From positions 1-6,198 of the forward strand of contig CALICC010000141.1 in the NCBI GenBank assembly GCA_938049325.1: a DNA stretch of 6,198 nucleotides, read 5' to 3'. This stretch comes from an uncultured Ilumatobacter sp. GTDB lineage: Bacteria > Actinomycetota > Acidimicrobiia > Acidimicrobiales > Ilumatobacteraceae. The notes under the pieces are model-generated. The model was given only the letters and a program-made list of their open reading frames with translations. It ran no database searches and was not told where the DNA came from. A program made the translations under genes and the position numbers. Positions 1-5,277 of this stretch are shown one piece after another. Within the stretch, counting starts at the first letter, position 1. The number at the start of each line of letters is the position of its first letter.

Positions 1-346
1 AGGGACGCAGATCGAGTTCCTCGATGCGGTGAACACGCACCGTCGCCCCGCGCTCGAGCAGCGTGGGATTCATCTCACCCATCTGCTCGAAGTGGTGAAC
101 AACCCGACCGAGGTGATCGTGGTGTGGGCGACCGACCTCGAGCGGTGGATCGAACTCCGCAAGGACTTCGACACCACCCGTGGTCTCGACGACTCCGGAC
201 GGTCCGATCCGTTACTGCTCGCTTGGCAGACGGTCGAGCGAGAATTCGTCACCGGTGGCACCACGGAGTTGATGACGCCCCGTCCGGGATCGGCCGGCGC
301 CCCGACCACGTGGGAGCCGGACGCGGCGCTCGCGTCCGACGACTGA
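1..346 (+). CDS. NIPSNAP-like small protein, 5'-truncated
   Basis: The reading frame is open from the left window edge (first full codon at base 2) to TGA at 344-346, giving 114 visible residues; the true start lies outside. The visible part begins GTQIEFLDAVNTHRRPALEQ and continues into a segment reading NPTEVIVVWATDLERW. An amphipathic helix, a strand, then 'NP.EV.V.W...DLERW' resembles NIPSNAP/EthD-like dimeric alpha-beta-barrel proteins, where a helix packs on a sheet and the Trp-containing strand follows. The C-terminal 25 or so residues (PRPGSAGAP onward) look like a disordered tail. These folds are often small oxygenase-like or ligand-binding domains, but no catalytic residue can be named here. 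The gene ends 35 bases before the hydrolase and may share its transcript. Coding status is fairly sure; family placement is inference by eye. Confidence 0.75.
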   Translation, partial: GTQIEFLDAVNTHRRPALEQRGIHLTHLLEVVNNPTEVIVVWATDLERWIELRKDFDTTRGLDDSGRSDPLLLAWQTVEREFVTGGTTELMTPRPGSAGAPTTWEPDAALASDD

Positions 347-368
347 CCTCGGCCGAGCCCGCACGCAC

Positions 369-374
369 TAGTTT
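369..374 (+). promoter_or_regulatory. candidate leaderless -10 box before hydrolase gene
   Basis: TAGTTT fits the actinobacterial TANNNT -10 consensus and ends 7 bases before the ATG at 382, so transcription would begin at or one base before the start codon. No Shine-Dalgarno sequence is visible in the 35-base gap, which is what a leaderless start would look like. No clear -35 box is seen. A chance match to a loose motif is quite possible. Confidence 0.35.
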
Positions 375-381
375 CGGCGCG

Positions 382-1167
382 ATGCCCTTCGCAGACGTCA
401 ACGGACAACGGTTGTACTACGAAGACACGGGCGGTGACGGCCCTCCGGTCATCTTCTCGCACGGGTTCTTGATGGACCACGAGATGTTCGCGCCGCAGGT
501 CGAGGTGCTGAGCGACAGCCACCGTGTCATCACCTGGGACGAGCGCGGATTCGGCCAGACCGAAGCCGACGGGATGCCCTTCACATACTGGGACTCGGCG
601 GCCGACTGCCTCGGACTTCTCGACCACCTCGGCATCGACCGCGCCGTGCTCGGCGGCATGAGCCAGGGTGGGTTCTTGTCGTTGCGTGCCGCGCTCACCG
701 CTCCCGAGCGTGTGGCGGCGTTGATCCTGCTCGACACGCAGGCCGGTGTCGACGACGCCGAGACGACCGCGGCCAACGACGCGATGAACCACATTTGGCT
801 GACCGAGGGGCCGACCGACGACCTCGCCGCCATCGTGGCCGGCATCATCATCGACGACGAAGCGCACAACTCGCACTGGATCGCGAAGTGGAAGGCTCGC
901 GACCGTGAGTCGTTCCGTGAGCCGTACCAGTGTCTCAGCACGCGTGATGACATCACCGACAAGGTTGCCGCGATCTCGTGCCCGGCGCTCGTGGTGCACG
1001 GAACCGAGGACACGGCGATCACGATGGACCGGGCGCAGGCGTTGGCCGACTTGTTGCCTGGGTGTGACGGTGTGGTCGAGGTCGCTGGAGCGCATGCGGT
1101 GAACTTGACCAATCCGGAGCCGGTCAACGCGGCGATCGTCGCGTTTCTCGACGGTCTGGACGGCTGA
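382..1167 (+). CDS. alpha/beta-fold hydrolase
   Basis: This is a 261-residue single-domain alpha/beta-hydrolase, probably cytosolic (no signal peptide or membrane segment). Visible landmarks are the oxyanion-loop His-Gly at 27-28 (FSHGF), the WDERGFGQT strand-turn at 52-60, the nucleophile elbow GGMSQGG with Ser94, the catalytic acid Asp210 in VVHGTED, and the catalytic His238 in VAGAHAVN. Residues about 120-190 form the variable cap that sets substrate choice. The closest general types are enol-lactonase, esterase or haloperoxidase-like members; the sequence does not decide the substrate. The ATG at 382 is chosen because MPFADVNGQRLYYEDTG is the usual N-terminal strand of the family. The frame is open further upstream to 124, but that would overlap the preceding gene. 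Only 5 bases separate it from cofE, so the two are probably co-transcribed. Fold and triad are confident; specific function is unknown. Confidence 0.92.
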   Translation: MPFADVNGQRLYYEDTGGDGPPVIFSHGFLMDHEMFAPQVEVLSDSHRVITWDERGFGQTEADGMPFTYWDSAADCLGLLDHLGIDRAVLGGMSQGGFLSLRAALTAPERVAALILLDTQAGVDDAETTAANDAMNHIWLTEGPTDDLAAIVAGIIIDDEAHNSHWIAKWKARDRESFREPYQCLSTRDDITDKVAAISCPALVVHGTEDTAITMDRAQALADLLPGCDGVVEVAGAHAVNLTNPEPVNAAIVAFLDGLDG

Positions 1168-1172
1168 CCTCG

Positions 1173-1925
1173 ATGGCACGTCTCGAAGTCTTCGGTGTCG
1201 AAGGACTCCCCGAGATCACACCTGGCGACGACCTCGCCGCGATGATTCACGCTGCCGCGGCGAGCCAGGGTGATGCGCTCGTCGACGGCGATGTCGTGCT
1301 CGTCACGTCGAAGATCGTGTCGAAGGCCGAAGGGCGCATTGTCGAACTGGTCGACGTCGAACCGTCGGAGTTCGCGATCCGGTGGTCGGAGAAATGGGAG
1401 AAGGATCCGCGTGTCACCGAAGTCGTACTGCGCGAGTCAAAACGCATCATCCGCCAAATCGGGCCGGTCTTGATCACCGAGACGCATCACGGATTCTGCT
1501 GCGCGAACTCAGGCGTCGACCAGTCGTCGAGCGGAGGTGAAGGGCGCATCCTCACGCTGCCCGTCGACCCCGATGCGACGTCGCGGACGCATCGATCGAG
1601 GTTCGCCGAGCTCGGCGTCGACGTCGCGGTGATCATGACCGACACGTTCGGTCGGCCGTGGCGTGAAGGACAGACCGACGTCGCGATCGGGATCGCTGGA
1701 ATGAACCCGCTGTTCAGCTACATCGGACAGCACGACCCGCACGGCCACGAGTTCCGAGTGCAGGAGATCTGCACAGCGGACGAGCTCGCGGCCGCGGGCG
1801 AGCTCGTCAAGGGCAACACGAGTCGCGTTCCGGTCGCAGTCGTGCGCGGCGTCGATTGGGAACGCGACGACGAGGCGACGATGAGCACTGTGCTCCGCGA
1901 TGCCGAACGCGACCTGTTCCGCTGA
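1173..1925 (+). CDS. cofE: coenzyme F420-0:L-glutamate ligase (CofE)
   Basis: CofE adds L-glutamate, and then gamma-linked glutamates, to F420-0 using GTP and divalent metal, completing the tail of the deazaflavin cofactor F420 in the cytosol. The 250 residues carry the family marks in order: VVLVTSKIVSKAEGR at 41-55, HGFCCANSGVDQS at 106-118 with Asp116, TDTFGRPWREGQTDVAIG at 156-173 with the Asp157-Thr158 pair, and TADELAAAGELVKGN near 201-215. Asp116 and Asp157 are the likely metal ligands by family analogy. The Asn that commonly follows 'GVDxS' is Ser119 here. Length matches the stand-alone archaeal-type enzyme; the C-terminal nitroreductase-like domain of mycobacterial FbiB is absent, so dehydro-F420-0 reduction must be encoded elsewhere. 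No cofC, cofD or fbiC gene is in the window. The ATG at 1173 sits 5 bases after the hydrolase stop; no good Shine-Dalgarno is seen, so translation may be coupled. Confidence 0.95.
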   Translation: MARLEVFGVEGLPEITPGDDLAAMIHAAAASQGDALVDGDVVLVTSKIVSKAEGRIVELVDVEPSEFAIRWSEKWEKDPRVTEVVLRESKRIIRQIGPVLITETHHGFCCANSGVDQSSSGGEGRILTLPVDPDATSRTHRSRFAELGVDVAVIMTDTFGRPWREGQTDVAIGIAGMNPLFSYIGQHDPHGHEFRVQEICTADELAAAGELVKGNTSRVPVAVVRGVDWERDDEATMSTVLRDAERDLFR

Positions 1926-1943
1926 CATGAGAGTGGCCCACCG

Positions 1944-3137
1944 ATGACGCAAGTGGTCGCGTGGCCGCCGGTCTCCTACGAGCGGCTCACGTGGTTGATC
2001 GGTGAAGGGGGAGACTCACGCCGCTCGACGCGTCAGAACAACTACGACTCCGCGATCACTCCCGAGATCGCCGACGTCGATATGTACCTGCCATCCGAAT
2101 GCGCCCTCGTTTCCGAGGACGTTCGCACGGCGATCGCGGCGTTCGACCTCCGCGTCGGTGACACTCTGGCGCCGCTCGAATCGTTGTTGGTACAGATCGA
2201 GTCTGCAGCCTCGTCGAAGATCGAGAACGTCGCCGCGCCGGTCCCGGACCTGTTGATGGCGGAGTCGGGCGACGATCGGGCGAGGTCGGTCGACGAGGTG
2301 ATGGGCAACGTCGAAGCGACGCGTGCGGCGATCGTGTTGTCGGAGGACATCACGCCCGAGACGGTGCTCGACATTCATCGAGCCTTGCTGGCCGACACTC
2401 ATCCGGTGTTGGCGGGAAAGTGGCGCGACGAGCCGGTGTGGATCGGGAGCTACTCGGCGGGCCCGCCCGCCGCAGAGTACGTGCCACCCGCCGCCCGTCA
2501 CGTTCCGGGGGCGATGGAGGATCTGTGTGACTTCATTGGACGAACCGACATGCCGGTGTTCGTGCAGGCCATGGTCATGCACGCTCAGTTCGAGACGATT
2601 CATCCGTTTCCCGATGGCAACGGCCGCGTCGGCCGGGCGCTCATCCATGCGCTGCTTCGTCGCGACGGGTTGACCAAGTCGGCGACGTTGCCGATCTCAG
2701 CGGGCATCGTGTCGCAGAAGCATCGCTACATCGACGCGTTGACCCAGTTTCGTGAGGGTGACTTCGTGCCGATCGTCGAGCTGGGAGCGGACGCGACCTT
2801 TGCCGCGTTGCGCAACGCGAATCACCTTTTCGACGATGTGCTCGACATGCAGAAGCGGTGGAAGGAGCGGACCGAGTCGATTCGGTCGGGCGCCGTGGCG
2901 CACCAGATCGTCGATGCCGTGCTCAGTCGTCCGGTCGTCGATGCCGAGGGGCTGGCGCAAGCACTCGATGCGAGTCCGGCAACGATTCGCAAAGCGCTGA
3001 ACGAACTGGTTCGCCGCAACGTGTTGTCGCGTGTCGGCAGGCCCGAGCGTGGGCCGCAGCGGTTCATGTCGCACGACATCGTCCGGGCACTCAATGCGTT
3101 CACCGAGCGATCGATCAACCCGTTCGGCCGCCACTAA
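1944..3137 (+). CDS. Fic family protein, class II, with C-terminal winged helix
   Basis: Fic enzymes transfer AMP (occasionally another nucleotide or phosphate group) from a nucleotide to hydroxyl groups of target proteins. This 397-residue protein has the full catalytic motif HPFPDGNGRVGR at 220-231: His220 is the general base, Asp224 the metal ligand, and the GNGR segment binds phosphates. The inhibitory helix motif [S/T]xxxE[G/N] is present as SSKIEN at 90-95 with Glu94, so it is class II (N-terminal, intramolecular autoinhibition). The flap precedes the catalytic helix near WIGSYSAGPP (167-175) and YVPP (179-182). Residues about 318-375 look like a winged helix (LAQALDASPATIRKALNEL as the recognition unit), as in many stand-alone bacterial Fic proteins that may bind DNA. 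The ATG at 1944 is the only in-frame start after the cofE stop; it follows that stop by 18 bases. No antitoxin-like small gene is adjacent, arguing against a FicTA toxin pair. The target is unknown. Confidence 0.93.
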   Translation: MTQVVAWPPVSYERLTWLIGEGGDSRRSTRQNNYDSAITPEIADVDMYLPSECALVSEDVRTAIAAFDLRVGDTLAPLESLLVQIESAASSKIENVAAPVPDLLMAESGDDRARSVDEVMGNVEATRAAIVLSEDITPETVLDIHRALLADTHPVLAGKWRDEPVWIGSYSAGPPAAEYVPPAARHVPGAMEDLCDFIGRTDMPVFVQAMVMHAQFETIHPFPDGNGRVGRALIHALLRRDGLTKSATLPISAGIVSQKHRYIDALTQFREGDFVPIVELGADATFAALRNANHLFDDVLDMQKRWKERTESIRSGAVAHQIVDAVLSRPVVDAEGLAQALDASPATIRKALNELVRRNVLSRVGRPERGPQRFMSHDIVRALNAFTERSINPFGRH

Positions 3138-3138
3138 C

Positions 3139-3216
3139 TGAGTCCTTTTGGTTCCGGCACCCGCGCTACCCAGTGGCTGGGTCCTTTTGGTTCCGGCACC
3201 CGCGCTACCCAGTGGC
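3139..3216. repeat. two tandem copies of a 39-bp intergenic repeat
   Basis: Unit 1 is 3139-3177 and unit 2 is 3178-3216; they match at 38 of 39 positions (A at 3141, G at 3180). Each contains the core TCCTTTTGGTTCCGGCACCC followed by GCGCTACCCAGTGGC. Each unit is framed by inverted hexamers: CTGGGT (3177-3182) with ACCCAG (3207-3212) in the second, and CTGAGT (3138-3143, one mismatch) with ACCCAG (3168-3173) in the first. The array fills 78 of the 91 bases between the convergent Fic and M20 genes. Being purely extragenic, palindromic-ended and near-identical, it resembles REP/BIME-type elements. The 39-base period equals 13 codons, but neither flanking gene reads into it. Confidence 0.9.
3168..3188 (+). 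terminator. possible terminator hairpin at the repeat junction
   Basis: ACCCAG-TGG-CTGGGT forms a perfect 6-bp stem with a 3-base loop at the junction of the two repeat units, followed on the plus strand by CCTTTT. It lies 31 bases past the Fic stop codon, in the place expected for a terminator. The T-tract is short and offset by two C residues, so efficiency is doubtful. On the minus strand the stem lacks a following T-run. Confidence 0.3.
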
Positions 3217-3228
3217 AACCGAATGGCG

Positions 3229-4578
3229 TCAGCCGAGGAGATCCTTGGCGATGCCGTGGAAGTACTGCGCGGACAACCCGAGTGACTCCACGTCGATGCG
3301 TTCGTTGTGGCCGTGGAATCGCGAGCCGAACGTGGCGAAATCCATATTCTTCGAGAAGAGCCCGGCGCCATAGGCCGTGCGTCCGCGCTCGCGGTAGAAG
3401 CGAGCGTCAGTCCCGCCGACGATCAGTCCGGGGACCAGCTTGGCGCCCGGGTACGCGATCTGCGTGTGCTTCTCGACCGAAACCCACAGCGCATTCTCTG
3501 CGCCGTACTCCGACGTGCTCGCCGGGGAGTTCTGGATCACACTGACGTCGACGTGATCGAACAGATCGCCGAGCGCGGTACGCAGATGGTGATCGACGGT
3601 GTCGTTGTCTTCGCCCGGGACGGTGCGGATGTCGACTTCGAGGTCGATGACGTCGGGGATGATGTTGGTCTTCTGACCGCCTCCGACGACGTTGGGCGAA
3701 AAGGTGGTGTGGGTGCAGGCATGGCACGTGCGAGCGACCGGGGTAGGGAGCGTGTCGATCGTGTCCCAGATCTGTGCGGGGTCCATGAGCGCGTCACGGA
3801 CGTCGGCGCTGAGGTTCATCGAGTCGACCTGCGCCTTCCAGATCGAGTCGAGGTTTGGGGTCGGTCGATAGTTGGCGAGCCGGCGAATGATCTCGGCGGT
3901 CTTCACCAGCGCGTTGTCTGCGCCGAACGGCATCGAGCCGTGACCGGGCGTGCCGCGCACACGGAGCCGGCGCCACGCCATCCCCTTCTCGTTCACGTTC
4001 ACCGTGACGGTGCGGGTGCCGTCGGATGATTCATGCGACCAACCACCCAACTCCGTGAGGACATAGTCGGCGTCGATGTCGTCCCAGTGATGCTCGGCCA
4101 TCCATTCAGCACCGTGAACACCGCCGGCCTCTTCGTCGCCGACACCGAAGTAGATGAGGTCACCTTTCGGGCGGAATCCTTCGTCGGCGAGGCGCCGAAA
4201 CGCTACGGCCATCGACGACGTGAGGTTGAGCATGTCGATGGCGCCGCGGCCCCACACCTCGCCGTCGATGACCTCACCGCCGAACGGGTCGTGCTCCCAC
4301 CCGTCCGGATTGACCGGCACGACGTCGGTGTGGCCCATCAGGCACAAACTGGGGGCATCGGGGTCAGAGCCCGCGATTCGCGCGACCAGCGAGTTGCGCC
4401 CGTCGCGCGGGGTGTAGGTCTGCACGTCGAGCCCACCGCCTTCGAGGTAGCTGGTGAGCGTGTCGGCGCTGCGAGTCTCGAACCCACTGTCGTCGGTGCC
4501 GTCGTTGACACATTCGTTGCGGATGAGGGTCTGCAATAGCTCGGTGGTGGGGCCCTCGAACTCTTCCGCGGTTGGCAT
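3229..4578 (-). CDS. M20 family zinc metallopeptidase
   Basis: This 449-residue protein is a di-zinc M20 (ArgE/DapE/CPG2-type) amidohydrolase or exopeptidase, probably cytosolic, cleaving a peptide or N-acyl amino acid bond. The catalytic-domain landmarks are all present: GHTDVVP with His83 and Asp85, GRGAIDM with the bridging Asp115, GDEEAGG with general base Glu149 and ligand Glu150, Glu176 in LTELGG, and His422 in FHGHNERI. The dimerisation domain is inserted at about 195-330, with GTPGHGSMP (209-217) supplying His213 and the NIIPDVIDLEVDIRTVPG segment (305-322). Length and layout match the long M20/M25/M40 group common in actinobacteria; the substrate cannot be read from sequence. The ATG at 4578 gives the expected N-terminus; GTAGG upstream could act as a weak Shine-Dalgarno, or the overlapping TAGGTT as a leaderless -10 box. 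It lies 27 bases after the NERD-like gene on the same strand and may be its operon partner. Confidence 0.93.
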   Translation of the reverse strand: MPTAEEFEGPTTELLQTLIRNECVNDGTDDSGFETRSADTLTSYLEGGGLDVQTYTPRDGRNSLVARIAGSDPDAPSLCLMGHTDVVPVNPDGWEHDPFGGEVIDGEVWGRGAIDMLNLTSSMAVAFRRLADEGFRPKGDLIYFGVGDEEAGGVHGAEWMAEHHWDDIDADYVLTELGGWSHESSDGTRTVTVNVNEKGMAWRRLRVRGTPGHGSMPFGADNALVKTAEIIRRLANYRPTPNLDSIWKAQVDSMNLSADVRDALMDPAQIWDTIDTLPTPVARTCHACTHTTFSPNVVGGGQKTNIIPDVIDLEVDIRTVPGEDNDTVDHHLRTALGDLFDHVDVSVIQNSPASTSEYGAENALWVSVEKHTQIAYPGAKLVPGLIVGGTDARFYRERGRTAYGAGLFSKNMDFATFGSRFHGHNERIDVESLGLSAQYFHGIAKDLLG

Positions 4579-4584
4579 GAATGC

Positions 4585-4590
4585 AACCTA
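4585..4590 (-). promoter_or_regulatory. candidate leaderless -10 box before M20 peptidase
   Basis: Read on the minus strand, TAGGTT fits TANNNT and lies at -12 to -7 relative to the A of the M20 start codon, so the transcript would begin exactly at the ATG. The site lies in the 27-base gap after the NERD-like gene. A competing reading is that the same bases (GTAGG, spaced 8 bases from the ATG) are a weak ribosome-binding site. No recognisable -35 box. Confidence 0.35.
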
Positions 4591-4605
4591 CCGAATGGTC
4601 GGTCG

Positions 4606-5187
4606 TCAGGCGAGCGGATCTGGGCGGCCGATGGCCATCACGATCGCTTGCCAGAGCTGGTCGACTTGTGCAGCGCCCAGTGTGCCCGGAGGTAGCGCGA
4701 TCAGCCATTGCTCGAGTCGTTGCCCTTCGACTGCGACCTGGCCGTGGGTGACCGGAACGCCAGCGGGTTGGTCGGGCATCGGTGTTCCCCAGAAGACCTT
4801 GGCCTCCAGATTGCACGGCACACCGAGCGGGCGAGTGATGTCGTCGACGGGTCCGCGTGAGATCGCGGCGTTGGCGATGTGCGCCGCGTCGGTCGGATCT
4901 TCGCCACCGAAGTCAGGTCGGGTGCTGAGAATCGTGCGGATTGCGATCACGCCAACCGGCCCGACCACGACATGGTCGATGCCACCTAGGTGATCGCCGA
5001 TGTAGTGCACGACGCGCCAGGGGGGATTGGCCAACGTCCGCAGTCGCTCGGCGGTGAGCCGGGAGCCTTGCAGCGGCCGAGCTTCGGTGCCGGCGGCGAG
5101 CTCACTCATCTTCCGGCTATAGAGGCGCCACGCGAACAAAATGACGGCCGTGATAACGACAACAGGAATCAGAAGACGGAGGAACAC
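4606..5187 (-). CDS. membrane-anchored NERD-like domain protein
   Basis: The 193-residue product starts with a single hydrophobic helix (about residues 3-22, LRLLIPVVVITAVILFAW) followed by basic residues (RLYSRK), which predicts an N-terminal anchor with the rest in the cytoplasm. Residues about 45-185 resemble the NERD (nuclease-related) domain: WRVVHYI near 57-63, then GGIDHVVVGPVGVIAI at 68-83, later a VFWG strand (131-134) and a C-terminal QLEQWL/QVDQLW-like helical region (157-180). In typical NERD domains the strand after 'GPxGV' ends in an E-x-K motif; here it reads IRTI (83-86), so Asp71 is kept but the Glu and Lys are missing. It is therefore probably not an active nuclease. The GTG at 5187 is the only start that includes the hydrophobic helix; an in-frame TGA lies 6 bases upstream of it. 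It may be co-transcribed with the M20 gene. Its role is unknown. Confidence 0.75.
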   Translation of the reverse strand: MFLRLLIPVVVITAVILFAWRLYSRKMSELAAGTEARPLQGSRLTAERLRTLANPPWRVVHYIGDHLGGIDHVVVGPVGVIAIRTILSTRPDFGGEDPTDAAHIANAAISRGPVDDITRPLGVPCNLEAKVFWGTPMPDQPAGVPVTHGQVAVEGQRLEQWLIALPPGTLGAAQVDQLWQAIVMAIGRPDPLA

Positions 5188-5239
5188 GGTGGATCAATTC
5201 AGCACCCTGGCGGACTCACCGGACGGATGCAACTCGGAG

Positions 5240-5265
5240 AGAATAGCCGGTCGAAACCTTGACAA
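5240..5265 (-). promoter_or_regulatory. weak candidate promoter for NERD-like gene
   Basis: On the minus strand TTGTCA (5265-5260) and TATTCT (5245-5240) resemble -35 and -10 boxes; TATTCT fits TANNNT. The spacing is only 14 bases, shorter than the usual 16-18, so the -10 box is the stronger element. It would give an untranslated leader of roughly 45 bases before the GTG at 5187. The 90-base gap (5188-5277) is the only sizeable non-coding space upstream of this gene. Confidence 0.3.
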
Positions 5266-5274
5266 CGCCTTGAC
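5257..5274. repeat. short direct repeat CCTTGAC x2
   Basis: CCTTGAC occurs at 5257-5263 and again at 5268-5274, separated by AACG, so the period is 11 bases, about one helical turn. It overlaps the candidate -35 box of the NERD-like gene and would suit an operator, but two 7-base copies can arise by chance. No other copy was noticed nearby. Confidence 0.4.
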
Positions 5275-5277
5275 GTC

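Noticed and set aside
124..381. N-terminal extension of the hydrolase frame upstream of ATG 382
   Set aside because: It would overlap the preceding gene in another frame, is Arg-rich and low in similarity to anything, whereas residues from 382 start exactly with the family's first strand.
70..1179. Long minus-strand open frame (369 codons) opposite the NIPSNAP-like and hydrolase genes
   Set aside because: It lies antisense to two genes with clear family motifs; the product is Arg/Val/Gly-rich with no recognisable domain, a typical shadow frame in high-GC DNA.
417..1250. Second minus-strand open frame (277 codons) opposite the hydrolase
   Set aside because: Ser/Arg-rich, no motif, and runs into the cofE start; shadow of the plus-strand coding sequence.
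1944..3137. Fic as a toxin of a FicTA toxin-antitoxin pair
   Set aside because: The inhibitory motif is inside the same protein (residues 90-95) and there is no small antitoxin gene beside it.
3139..3216. Tandem repeat as part of a coding region (13-residue repeats such as SFWFRHPRYPV or PLGSAGAGTKRTQ in shadow frames)
   Set aside because: These frames overlap fic or the M20 gene antisense or out of frame; the repeat lies after the Fic stop and before the M20 stop, so it is extragenic.
3138..3228. Two-unit CRISPR remnant
   Set aside because: The units abut with no spacer between them and no cas gene is present.
3307..4029. Plus-strand open frame of 240 codons opposite the M20 gene
   Set aside because: Antisense to a peptidase with all metal ligands present; Val/Asp/Arg-rich translation without motif.
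5259..5264. Perfect -35-like TTGACA on the plus strand
   Set aside because: No -10 match at suitable spacing and no plus-strand gene downstream in the window.
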